Source of the DNA: JARRQJ01 sp963810615
Lineage (GTDB): Bacteria; Pseudomonadota; Gammaproteobacteria; DRLM01
Length of the DNA: 64,000 nt
Reading direction: 5' to 3'
Assembly (NCBI GenBank): GCA_963810615.1
Contig: CAWEOA010000001.1
Coordinates: forward strand, 186,001-250,000
Numbering within the stretch: the first letter of the stretch is position 1; every line of letters starts with the position of its first letter. The position numbers were made by a program, and so were the translations under genes. Positions 44,154 to 53,400 of this stretch are shown one piece after another. Under the pieces are notes generated by a model. That model did not search any database and was not told the origin of the DNA. It worked only from the letters and a program-made list of their open reading frames with translations.

Positions 44154-44471
44154 ATGGCAAGTGAAAATTACGGTATAGCATTGGGGATGATCGAGACTCG
44201 GGGCCTGGTCCCGGCGATCGAGGCGGCGGATGCCATGACCAAGGCGGCGGAAGTACGCCTGATCGGCCGCGAATTCGTCGGCGGCGGTTACGTCACGGTA
44301 TTGGTTCGCGGCGAAACGGGTGCGGTCAACGCCGCCGTTCGCGCCGGGGCTGATGCCTGTGAACGTGTTGGCGACGGTTTGGTAGCCGCACACATCATTG
44401 CCCGTCCGCACCGCGAAGTCGAACCGGTCCTGCCGACCGGCGGACTGTCTGCGAAAGCGGCCGCGGCTTAA
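44154..44471 (+). CDS. csoS1A: major shell hexamer CsoS1 (copy 1)
   Basis: 105 residues, single BMC domain that forms hexamers paving the facets. Diagnostic sequence: YGIALGMIETRGLVPAIEAADAMTKAAEV and VAAHIIARPHREVEPVL. AAGGAGAT precedes ATG 44154. It is nearly identical at protein level to the next gene over residues 1-98; the tail here is PTGGLSAKAAAA. The A/B label follows operon order only. Confidence 0.96.
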   Translation: MASENYGIALGMIETRGLVPAIEAADAMTKAAEVRLIGREFVGGGYVTVLVRGETGAVNAAVRAGADACERVGDGLVAAHIIARPHREVEPVLPTGGLSAKAAAA

Positions 44472-44513
44472 GGCAAGTTAATAGATCAATTTACTTAACA
44501 GGAGAAAAACACC

Positions 44514-44828
44514 ATGGCCACTGAAAGTTATGGCATTGCACTGGGCATGATCGAGACACGGGGACTGGTACCCGCCATTGAAGCGGCGGATGCCATGACC
44601 AAGGCGGCGGAAGTACGCCTGATCGGCCGTGAGTTTGTGGGCGGCGGTTATGTCACCGTCTTGGTTCGTGGCGAGACCGGTGCAGTGAATGCCGCCGTGC
44701 GCGCGGGGGCGGATGCCTGCGAGCGCGTCGGCGATGGCCTGGTTGCGGCGCACATCATTGCCCGTCCGCACCGTGAAGTTGAGCCGGTGCTCGGCGAATC
44801 GGGCGGCGATCGTCCGTCGCGCAGCTAA
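44514..44828 (+). CDS. csoS1B: major shell hexamer CsoS1 (copy 2)
   Basis: 104 residues, single BMC domain. Only a few residues at the N-terminus (ATESYG for ASENYG) and the C-terminal tail (GESGGDRPSRS) differ from copy 1. At DNA level many third positions differ, but exact blocks such as about 50 bases around 44580-44630 remain. ACAGGAGAAA precedes the ATG. Confidence 0.96.
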   Translation: MATESYGIALGMIETRGLVPAIEAADAMTKAAEVRLIGREFVGGGYVTVLVRGETGAVNAAVRAGADACERVGDGLVAAHIIARPHREVEPVLGESGGDRPSRS

Positions 44829-44867
44829 CTGACTGGTTGTTGCACATCGAGCGAGTAATTCGTCGTC

Positions 44868-45341
44868 ATGATCCAAACTCATGCTGATTCGCGTGTCTTA
44901 GGTTACCTCGGCAGGGCCTTGAGTCTAGAACTCTCTGCGGTCCAGCTATACAGCACCCAGGCCCGTCTCCTCGGAGCCTGGGGGCTGGCCGAGGCTTCCG
45001 AACGTTTACGCACTGAAGCTGCAGAGGAATTGGGTCATGCCGACAGGATTATCGGACGGATGCTGGCGCTGGGCGTATCGCCAGGCGCTTCGCAGCTGCG
45101 TCCGGTGCAGTTCGGGCGGAGCTTGCAAGAGTTGTTGACGCACGACCACGCCTTCGAAAATGATTTGATAAATCTGTATGGCCGGGCCACCCAGCATTGT
45201 GCGCGGACAGGCGATCATGACAATCGCTTGTTCTTCGAAGCGCTGCTCGATGAAGAACGGTCTCATGCGCAGTCACTGGTGCAATGGCTTAAGGATATCG
45301 AACAGGCCGGCGTTGACTCAGGCATCGCACATGTCACCTAA
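44868..45341 (+). CDS. carboxysome-linked bacterioferritin-like protein
   Basis: 157 residues, four-helix ferritin-like fold. Potential di-iron ligands are seen in SLELSAVQ (Glu), EELGHAD (Glu..His), FENDL and LLDEERSHAQS (Glu..His). It commonly follows csoS1 in alpha-carboxysome operons; the true role is not settled. The start ATG 44868 fits. Followed 16 bases later by acRAF. Confidence 0.88.
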   Translation: MIQTHADSRVLGYLGRALSLELSAVQLYSTQARLLGAWGLAEASERLRTEAAEELGHADRIIGRMLALGVSPGASQLRPVQFGRSLQELLTHDHAFENDLINLYGRATQHCARTGDHDNRLFFEALLDEERSHAQSLVQWLKDIEQAGVDSGIAHVT

Positions 45342-45357
45342 ATGAAGGAGTACTGAC

Positions 45358-45621
45358 ATGAATGATCAATGGCAAGAACGCGTTCGGCCGATACGTCTGG
45401 AACGTCGCTATGAGTTCCCGGATTATCCAACTCTGCGTGACTTTCTTGATCGAGCCGCAGCGATTTCCGAGCGAGAAAATTTATTCCCGGATATGGGCTT
45501 CGGTCGCAATTACGTGAATGTGACGATCCATTGCGATGAAGGCACGAATATACTTAGTGACCAACATCGGCGTCTGGCGGAGCAGTTAGATGCCTTGCTC
45601 GTCAGTCAAGAGCGAGCTTAA
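45358..45621 (+). CDS. alpha-carboxysome RuBisCO assembly factor acRAF
   Basis: 87 residues with a pterin-4a-carbinolamine dehydratase-like fold: LERRYEFPDYPTLRDFLDRAA and GFGRNYVNVTIH, but the dehydratase catalytic His set is not intact, as in the acRAF group. It acts as a chaperone in form IA RuBisCO biogenesis. GAAGGAG upstream of the ATG. The name rests on family and place in the operon. Confidence 0.88.
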   Translation: MNDQWQERVRPIRLERRYEFPDYPTLRDFLDRAAAISERENLFPDMGFGRNYVNVTIHCDEGTNILSDQHRRLAEQLDALLVSQERA

Positions 45622-45631
45622 AGGAATCTAA

Positions 45632-46258
45632 ATGCCTGTCATCGCCCTGGTGGGAAACAAAGGCGGCGCAGGCAAGACCACGCTTACGGTAAATCTGGCC
45701 GTCGGTATGGCACGTGTTGGCCGGGTTGTCATTCTTGATACCGATCCTCAAGGTTCGTCGGCTCAATGGCGCTTGATTTCCGATGATGCAATGGTGCCGG
45801 CCGTGGTCTCCGCGACTGATAAGTTATCGGAGCGAGTCGAAGAACTTGAAACGCAGTACGATTACATCGTCGTAGACTGTCCGCCCTCTGTGCACGCGCC
45901 GCAAACACTGGCCATTTTGAAAGTGTGCGATTTGGCGCTGATTCCCGTACAACCGTCTCCATTGGACCTTTGGGCATCTATCCATATCGAGCAGGCGATC
46001 TCCGAGGCCAGGTCGAGAAACCGCAGCCTGAGGGCGCTGCTGGTTATTAATCAATTGGAGCCCCGTACCACACTGTCACAGCTCATGCGCGATGCATTGG
46101 GGGAAATCAATGTCGCGGTTGCTGAGACATCGATACGCCGCCGTGCCGTTTATCGAACCAGTGCACTGGAGGGGCGTAGCGTGTATGCCATGGGCAAGCG
46201 TGGCGCGGCGGCTGTCGCCGAGTTGGATCAATTAATTCAGGAGGTAATCAAGCAATGA
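45632..46258 (+). CDS. mcdA: carboxysome-positioning ParA-type ATPase McdA
   Basis: 208 residues. Deviant Walker A KGGAGKTT at residues 10-17, DTDPQGSSAQW for Walker A' and VVDCPPS for Walker B. In the alpha-carboxysome system McdA binds the nucleoid and, with McdB, spaces carboxysomes. It ends overlapping the mcdB start (ATGA). Confidence 0.92.
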   Translation: MPVIALVGNKGGAGKTTLTVNLAVGMARVGRVVILDTDPQGSSAQWRLISDDAMVPAVVSATDKLSERVEELETQYDYIVVDCPPSVHAPQTLAILKVCDLALIPVQPSPLDLWASIHIEQAISEARSRNRSLRALLVINQLEPRTTLSQLMRDALGEINVAVAETSIRRRAVYRTSALEGRSVYAMGKRGAAAVAELDQLIQEVIKQ

Positions 46259-46488
46259 GCAGCAAGGACAAGGCGCGGCAGAAGCTTGTGGGGTCGATGC
46301 GTAAAACCAAGGCCGTTGCAGAAATCGGATCAGACAACGCCAATACTGAATCAGTTACCGAAGATCTTAAGCCGCCTGCTAAGGCTAAGCCGGTTCCTGC
46401 AACTAATGCAGAGAGAGTCGTACCCACCAAAGCCAAACTGTACGGTGCTGACGGTTATCAAAGTAGGCGGCGGGTTTGGCCGGACTGA
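46255..46488 (+). CDS. mcdB: carboxysome-positioning adaptor McdB
   Basis: 77 residues, short, basic-start and disordered: MSSKDKARQKLVGSMRKTKA, a Lys/Pro/Ala-rich middle, and a C-terminus with Trp (SRRRVWPD), a feature of McdB proteins. It links McdA to the carboxysome surface. The start overlaps the mcdA stop. Assignment rests on size, composition, Trp and gene order rather than on a catalytic motif. Confidence 0.82.
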   Translation: MSSKDKARQKLVGSMRKTKAVAEIGSDNANTESVTEDLKPPAKAKPVPATNAERVVPTKAKLYGADGYQSRRRVWPD

Positions 46489-46493
46489 ACTGA

Positions 46494-46555
46494 ATTGATA
46501 GTGAATACTCTATCGGTATCAATTTTAATATCTATTAAATTTTATCGGTAATCAA
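46494..46555 (+). promoter_or_regulatory. inverted and direct repeats upstream of cbbR
   Basis: ATTGATA (46494-46500) and TATCAAT (46517-46523) form an inverted repeat followed by TTTT. ATCGGTATCAA (46512-46522) recurs as ATCGGTAATCAAA (46544-46556), about 32 bases later. This AT-rich patch just before cbbR could be an autoregulatory LysR operator or a weak terminator for the cso operon. Confidence 0.4.
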
Positions 46556-46609
46556 AGGTAGCATAGGCGGCAGATTGATCATAAAGCTGAATTGCCGAGG
46601 ATAACCAAC

Positions 46610-47626
46610 GTGCCGACTTCAGACACTGATTATAATCCGCCGATTGCAATGCCTGATTATCTGATTAGGCATGCCACGCTGCGCCAACTGCAGGTTTTCG
46701 AAGCCATCGTCCGCCACGGGCATTTCACGCGCGCAGCCGAAGAGCTCTTCCTTACCCAGCCGACCGTATCCATGCAGGTCAAAAAGCTCGCAGACGCCAT
46801 AGGTCTTCCTTTGTTCGAGCAGGCGGGCCGTAACGTTAAGCCTACCGAGGTCGCGCAGGAACTGTATAAGGCGTGCCGGGATATATTCGAGACCCTGGCG
46901 AATCTGGAGATGAAGGTCGCAGACATCAAGGGAATAAAGCGCGGCCGCTTGCGTCTGTGCGTCGTGTCCACCGCGAAATACATCGCGCCGGAACTGCTCG
47001 GCGAGTTCAGTCAGATGCATCAAGGCATTGAAGTATCGCTGAAGGTTACCAATCGTGATCGGGTCCTCGACCGTATTCAGTCCAATGAAGATGACCTATA
47101 TATCATGGGGCAGGCGCCGACAGACGAACTGCATGTCGATACCTACGCTTTCGCACCAAACCCTTTGGTCATTATGGCGCCACGCAATCATCCCTTGATC
47201 GGTAAGAGACGCATACCCCTTTCCACTATCGCCCAGGAACCCCTGATTTTACGCGAGCCGGGCTCGGGTATACGCGATGCTACTTTGCGTCTTTTCTCTG
47301 AGGCGGGTCTACGGCCGCGCGTGTCCATGGAGTTGGGTAGCAATGAAGCCATTAAGCATGCAATCGTCGGTGGATTAGGCTTGTCGATACTTTCATTGCA
47401 TACCCTGACCCTGGAAGGCAGGGACGGCCCGGTTGCTGTCCTGGATGTCGAAGGCTTCCCGATTCATCGCCAGTGGTTCATGGTCCATCAGAAAGGCAAG
47501 GAATTGTCCTTGGTGGCCAGGGCGTTTCTCGAATACGCGATTTCCAGCGAACAGAAGATTCGCCAGCGCTTGGAGAAAGTCTGGCCGGGGCTGATCGAGA
47601 CTGGACAATATGCTGTTTCAGGATAG
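46610..47626 (+). CDS. cbbR: LysR-type regulator CbbR
   Basis: 338 residues from GTG 46610 (GAGG nine bases upstream); this makes it the same length as the paralogue at 56160. A winged HTH (about 20-80; LRQLQVFEAIVRHGHFTRAAEELFLTQPTVSMQVKKLADA) is followed by an effector-binding domain with MVKVADIKGIKRGRLRLCVV and YIAPELLGEFSQMHQGIEV-like sequence. CbbR activates cbb genes in response to metabolites such as RuBP or NADPH. It sits between the cso operon and the DAB locus, in the same direction. Confidence 0.92.
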   Translation: MPTSDTDYNPPIAMPDYLIRHATLRQLQVFEAIVRHGHFTRAAEELFLTQPTVSMQVKKLADAIGLPLFEQAGRNVKPTEVAQELYKACRDIFETLANLEMKVADIKGIKRGRLRLCVVSTAKYIAPELLGEFSQMHQGIEVSLKVTNRDRVLDRIQSNEDDLYIMGQAPTDELHVDTYAFAPNPLVIMAPRNHPLIGKRRIPLSTIAQEPLILREPGSGIRDATLRLFSEAGLRPRVSMELGSNEAIKHAIVGGLGLSILSLHTLTLEGRDGPVAVLDVEGFPIHRQWFMVHQKGKELSLVARAFLEYAISSEQKIRQRLEKVWPGLIETGQYAVSG

Positions 47627-48054
47627 TTTCGGAAGGTACACAAGCTCGGAGTTTGGTATAGGTACTCTCAGATCGGGTGAAGACTCAGCCGTGGCGGCCA
47701 AGTGTGCTGGCTTGGAATGCACGGGTGAAAGAAGGGTGTCACGGCCAGTATGCCTGTAGGTGTGAAACGGAGGGCCTAGGCGGAATGAAGCGCCGTACAT
47801 GGGTGGTCACGAGTCGCGTCTAGCATAGGCTATCGCCTATTGCTCCCATTTGTAGTTTCGATTTGTCCTGAATTTTTGGGTGTGTAGACTCGATGGATAT
47901 ATGCAAGCTATTCAGGATAGCCGTGCGCTGGTTCGCGATGAATCGAACTGAGGTTTTGCCGACGGGTAATGGTTGTATGGGCTAATAAGGACTTGCCGGG
48001 GCGAGTTTGACGTGCTCCTGGCTTGGAATTTACGACGAGATAGAAGGCATGCTA
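47627..48054. other. 428-base region before dabB with possible structured RNA
   Basis: No gene. From about 47650 to 47845 the sequence is dense in short complementary pieces: CCAAG/CTTGG (47698-47718), GTGTCACGGCC and GGTGGTCAC, GGCG/CGCC, and a hairpin AGCATAGGC-TATC-GCCTATTGCT at 47822-47844. It could be a 5' leader of the DAB operon, a remnant intron or an ncRNA. No known riboswitch consensus was recognised. Confidence 0.3.
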
Positions 48055-49734
48055 ATGAAACAGTTAATCGTGATTGTGCCGGCACTCCCCATACTATCTG
48101 CCCTCCTGATATTGCTATTTTCAGGCCAGGTCAAGCAACAAGCCGCAAGGCTGAGCGTTATGACTACCGCCACCGCATTCGTAATGACTATCGTGATGGT
48201 TGGCCTGGTAATCGCCGGCCAGACATCCACACACATCGGTTTCGTTCATAGTTGGGGGATACTGCTCTGTGACCCATTGAGTGCCGTCATGGGTGTGCTG
48301 ATTTCCGGCATCAGCCTAATTGTTCATATCTATTCCATTCGTTATATGGCGGAAGAGGCGGGTTACGCCCGGTTCTTTGTTTTGCTGGATCTCATGACAG
48401 CAGCCTTGCTGCTTATGGTGGCGGCCGGCGATCTATTGACTCTGGTGGTGACTTGGCATGTCATCGGGGTGTTGCTGTATTTTTTACTGGGCCATGACAC
48501 CAGTCGTCAGAGTACCTTCCGCTATGCCTTCTGGACATTCTTTACCTATCGTGTTGGAGATCTGGCCCTGGTGGCTGCTGCGGCCATATTGTTCTATGCC
48601 TACGGCACGTGGTCGTTGACAGATATCTTTACAAGAATCCAGGAAAGTCAGCAGGCGACCAGCTTTTTCGGCATGTCGGCCGCGGAGGCAGCGGCGGTTT
48701 TTCTTGCCTTGGCAGCGTTCGCCCGCTCTGCGCAAATCCTATTGCATAACTGGCTGCCCTATACCATGGACGGGCCAACCCCGGTATCGGCCTTGATGCA
48801 TGCCGGTATCGTCAATGCCGGAGGTTTTTTAATTAATAGATTCGCCCCGGTATTCGTTCATGCCGGCGATGTTTTACACGGGTTGTTTATTGTTGGTTTG
48901 ATAACGGCCGTGATTGGCTCTGTGCTCATGCTGGCCCAGAATGACATTAAGAAAGCCCTGGGTTACTCGACTATGGGGCAAATGGGATTCATGGTGATGG
49001 AGTGCGGAGTCGGCGCATTTTCCTTGGCCATCTTCCATTTGATCGCCCATGGCTTATTCAAAGGCACGTTGTTCTTGAGTTCGGGCGGCGTGATCGGTGA
49101 GGCGCGCCACGATGATGGAATACCCAAGGATGATCTGTATACCTTCGTGGTCGAGCGACGTCCTGCACGTCAGCGGCCGCCCTGGCTGATGATGGCGTTC
49201 ATAACACTGGCGGTTCCCGCCGTGGTGCTGTTCCTTACCCATTGGGTTGTGTCTCAGGATTTCTTCCAGAAGCAGGGGGCGGTGATCCTCTTGTTCTTCG
49301 GCTGGATAACAGGCGCGCAATTAATATTCGCCACATACCGCACGCGTACCGAGCGGGCCTCCCGACTCTTTACGTTGGTGCTATCGTCGTTTACGGTGAT
49401 TGTGATCGGCTATACGCTGATAAGCCACGTCTTCGAGTTGTTTTTGTATCCGGACCCGCAATTCCGCGAATTGATACATAAGGCCTCCGATTTCAATGTT
49501 GTATGGTTCGACACCCTGATTGGGCTTACAGCCATCGTGATCGTCCTGGGATGGTTGATCACATACTATTCGGAACAAAACGGCAGGCGCGCCAGCAAAC
49601 TGCCGGGGCGCATCTGGCTCAGCTTTTACACGCTGGTTTCCCGCGAATTCTATTTGGCGGATATCTACGCCTGGGCAACCCGCATGCTGATACGTACCGC
49701 GGAATCGCTCAATGTATGGTTAAGGTGGGCGTGA
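48055..49734 (+). CDS. dabB: DAB inorganic-carbon transporter membrane subunit DabB
   Basis: 559 residues, about 14 TM helices, of the NuoL/MrpA proton-conducting family. The signature HNWLPYTMDGPTPVSALMHAG lies near residues 238-258 and LGYSTMGQMGFMVMECGVGAF near 301-321. In DAB complexes this subunit supplies cation flow that drives DabA. Start ATG 48055 has AGAAGG seven bases upstream; ATG 48049 is an alternative. Separate from respiratory complex I genes. Confidence 0.9.
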   Translation: MKQLIVIVPALPILSALLILLFSGQVKQQAARLSVMTTATAFVMTIVMVGLVIAGQTSTHIGFVHSWGILLCDPLSAVMGVLISGISLIVHIYSIRYMAEEAGYARFFVLLDLMTAALLLMVAAGDLLTLVVTWHVIGVLLYFLLGHDTSRQSTFRYAFWTFFTYRVGDLALVAAAAILFYAYGTWSLTDIFTRIQESQQATSFFGMSAAEAAAVFLALAAFARSAQILLHNWLPYTMDGPTPVSALMHAGIVNAGGFLINRFAPVFVHAGDVLHGLFIVGLITAVIGSVLMLAQNDIKKALGYSTMGQMGFMVMECGVGAFSLAIFHLIAHGLFKGTLFLSSGGVIGEARHDDGIPKDDLYTFVVERRPARQRPPWLMMAFITLAVPAVVLFLTHWVVSQDFFQKQGAVILLFFGWITGAQLIFATYRTRTERASRLFTLVLSSFTVIVIGYTLISHVFELFLYPDPQFRELIHKASDFNVVWFDTLIGLTAIVIVLGWLITYYSEQNGRRASKLPGRIWLSFYTLVSREFYLADIYAWATRMLIRTAESLNVWLRWA

Positions 49735-49735
49735 A

Positions 49736-50491
49736 ATGACATCGATTCACTATATCCTCGCCGGCCTGTGTTTGCCGCTATTTCCATTCAGCATGGTGCT
49801 GAATATGCTGTATACCCGGCTGCGCAATCCGGTGATACGGAGCTTAATACTTTTGCTCTGGCCGCAGATCGGCCTGATGGTAGTCTTCGCCTACGATCTG
49901 AGCGTGCCAGCATGGGTTATGGGCTGGGGACTAGCCACCTCGTTGCTGTATGCATTGAGGTTACTGGCCCTGCGCGAGCTTGGCTTGTGGACGAGCTTTG
50001 TTGCGACATCCGCGTGGGCGTTACTCTGGGTATTACAGGGCAATGACATCGCCCATCTTCAGTTGCAGTCGTACGCCCTCGGCGTCAGTGTGCCCCTGAT
50101 TATGATGAGCTTGCTGTGCCAAGGCCTGGAAATCCGCTTCGGCGCGGCGTATCTAGGGCTCTACGGCGGCTTGGCTCGCACCATACCGCGCTTTTCCGGC
50201 ATTCTGGTGCTGGTGGTCCTGGCCATACTCGCAACACCACTGTTTCCGACGTTTTTCGCCATGCTTTACATGATACTCAAGGCAGTTCCGACTGCGCCGC
50301 TGGTGGCTGTCGGGGTGAGCGTCGTCTGGCTGTTATGGAGTTGGGCAGGGGCGAGATTGCTGCAGGGCCTGATCGTCGGACCGGTTCGTGTGACGGCGCA
50401 CGATCTTAGCCATGCCTCTCTGTGGATGTACATTATTGTTCTCGGCGGTTTGCTCGTGGGCGGGGTGTATTGGTCGGAGTTGATGGTATGA
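49736..50491 (+). CDS. NuoM-like membrane protein between dabB and dabA
   Basis: 251 residues, nearly all in seven or so hydrophobic helices. The segment LYGGLARTIPRF followed by a hydrophobic helix (about 139-172) matches the NuoM/MrpD-type GGLA..MP helix of antiporter-like subunits; the first half is not recognised. It starts one base after the dabB stop and its stop overlaps the dabA start (ATGA), so the three are coexpressed. A short third antiporter-like protein would extend the DAB complex; most described DAB pairs consist only of DabA and DabB. The exact role is unknown. Confidence 0.72.
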   Translation: MTSIHYILAGLCLPLFPFSMVLNMLYTRLRNPVIRSLILLLWPQIGLMVVFAYDLSVPAWVMGWGLATSLLYALRLLALRELGLWTSFVATSAWALLWVLQGNDIAHLQLQSYALGVSVPLIMMSLLCQGLEIRFGAAYLGLYGGLARTIPRFSGILVLVVLAILATPLFPTFFAMLYMILKAVPTAPLVAVGVSVVWLLWSWAGARLLQGLIVGPVRVTAHDLSHASLWMYIIVLGGLLVGGVYWSELMV

Positions 50492-53400
50492 GCGTGGCGC
50501 TCGGTCAACACTTGAAAATCCGTAGCATGATTTATGTGGCCGCGGAACCCGTTCCGTATTTTTGGCCTATGCGCGCCTTTATCCACCATAATCCGCTGCA
50601 CGGTCTGGAGAATATGCCATTCGATCTCGCGGCGGAGAAGGGCGCGGGTCTATTTCACGGTCAGGCATATTTGCCTCGCTCGGCATACCAGCGCTATCTC
50701 CAGCAGGGCAGGGTGGACCGGCAGCGCCTAGTACAAGAAGTGGATAAATTCCTGGCCGGGCGTAACGCGATACCCGGCTTGGATATGAATGAAATGCTCA
50801 TGACCCTCCTCACCGACCTGGATAAGCCGGTGATGCTGCCAACCAGCCTGTTGAGCGACAGCGACATCCATGATTCTTTGCAGGGGGGTAATGCCGGTCT
50901 TTCCTTCGAGCCGCCCGACGCACTGATTAAACAACGATTGCAAGACCAACTGCTGGATAAACGTCCTGTGTACGAGGCGATAGACAGCTTATATGGGACC
51001 GATATTGGCTCAAGCCTCGACGAACTGGTTATTAAGAGTTGTCTTGACTTTTTCGACGAAGGCCAATCGGTCTGGCGTATGCCAAATAGAGAATTAGGTT
51101 TCTTTCCAGCATGGCGGCAGGTGGCCATGCGCAACATTCGCCTTTCATTGCGCGGGTTGAATATCTCTACGGTATTGGCGGTGGAAGATAAGCCTGAAGC
51201 TGTCATCGATTATGTGATGAAATCCCTGCGAGTGCCCGAGGACCATTGGGTCGGCTATTTCACCCGCGAGCTTGCCCATCTCCATGGGTGGGCAGGGTTC
51301 ATTCGTTGGCGGGCCAATGCTAAAAATTACCATTGGGCGCGCCGTTATCCCGGCGACCTGGTCGACTATATGGCGGTGCGCCTTACCTTTGCCTTCGCTC
51401 TGTTGGCCGATCACGGCCGTCAAAAGCTGGCTTATACCGCAGATGATGTTCGTGCACAGCTCGAAGAACGTCCCTTTGAGGCCTACCTGCGTCATGAGTT
51501 GTATGGTGGCAATGTATTGCCGTCCATGGCACATAAAATCGAAAAGGCGCTGCTTCGCAGTCGTGTGGGCCTCATCAAGCAGGTCTATTATAAGTATGTC
51601 GGATTAAAACATGCGGATGAGGCGCAACGCCAAGGTGCGTGTCTGCGGAAATTGTTGGATAGATCGCATGCTCAGGATAATGCAGCGAACTTGTCCCAAG
51701 AGGATTTCACCAGCCTCATTGCAACCTTGCGTGAATTCGAAAGACAGGAAGGGATATTCTGGCTGCGCGCCATGGAATCCCAGGCCATGAGCCATTTGTT
51801 ACAAGGTATCAGTCTGACGCCGGAAGCAGCGCGTGCTAAGCGCCCCTTCGCGCAAGCCTTATTCTGCATCGATACACGCTCTGAACGGATTCGCCGACAT
51901 TTGGAAGGGATTGGCGATTACCAAACATATGGTATCGCAGGCTTTTTCGGAGTCCCAGTGAGCTTCATGGAATTGGGCAAAGGTTGCGAATCCCATCTAT
52001 GTCCTGTGCTATTGACGCCGAAAAACCTAGTGCTCGAAATGTCCGTGCATGGTGCCCAAGAGGATGCCGCCTTCGGTAGTCTGGAGAAGGTGCTGCATGC
52101 TTTAAAAGAATCCGTGCTCACGCCTTTTGTTACGGTGGAGGCGGTCGGACTATTATTCGGCATCGACTTGGCCGGCAAGACCCTCGCACCGCGGGCCTAC
52201 AACAGCTGGCGGCATCGTTTGCATTCGAAAAAGCCTGTAACCCGCCTGTTGTTGGATAAGTTGACCCGGGAGCAGGCGGATTCTATCGTGCGTGCGGTGC
52301 AACGAGCCGTCATTGTCAAGGCGGTGGAGCACGAGCTGCATAAATCGACTGAGCTGCTGACGGACGAATTGATTCGCGATTTTCGTGAATCCGCCATGGG
52401 GCACGAACATAGCTACCTGCGTAATGCAAGGGCCCTTGGGGTATCCGAGGCGCAATTGGATAAATTCCTTGTTCGTCTGCGCGAAAGATATCGAATCAAC
52501 CCAGCCTTTGCCCAATTGCAATTGGAACGGCTGGGGAGAATTGGCTTTACCCTCGATGAGCAGGTACGCTTTGTGGTGCAAGCGTTGACATCCATCGGCC
52601 TGACCGACGGTTTTTCCCGCTTTATACTACTGGTAGGCCATGGCAGTAGTTCGGAGAATAACCCCTACGAATCGGCCTTGGATTGTGGGGCCTGTGGTGG
52701 AAATTATGGCTTGGTCAACGCGCGCATCCTGGCGCAAATGGCCAATAAGTCCGAGGTCCGTCAGCGCCTGGTTGAGAAGGGAATAAATATCCCTGAGGAC
52801 AGCTGCTTCGTGCCGGCGCTGCACAACACGACGACCGACGAGATTTCCTTGTTCGATATCGACCTCATTCCGCCTTCGCACCTTGTCTATATTGACCGTT
52901 TGCGCAAAGGACTTACCGCCGCGGCGCGGCTTTGCGCCCAAGAGCGCCTGCCGAGTTTACAGCTGTCCGATACCAGGCAGGAGGAGCCCGCTGCCGCGTT
53001 GCGGTTTATGCAGCGCAATGCCATGGATTGGTCGCAGGTGCGCCCTGAGTGGGGCCTGTCCGGCAATGCCTATTTCATCATCGGCAACCGCAGCCTGACT
53101 CGGCAATTTTCTCTCGAAGGGCGCGCCTTCTTGCATTCGTACGATTATCGGGTGGATCCCAAGCGTCGACTACTGCAAAACATACTCACTGGGCCTTTAG
53201 TGGTCGGTCAATGGATCAATATGGAGCACTATTTCTCAGCCGTTGATAATGAACGTTTTGGCAGCGGCAGTAAGGTCTACCACAACGTCGCCTGCCGTTT
53301 CGGTGTTATGACGGGCAATCTCAGCGATCTGCGTACCGGCCTGCCGGCGCAAACCGTCCATGAGCAAGGCTTTCCATATCATCAGCCGCTGAGATTGATC

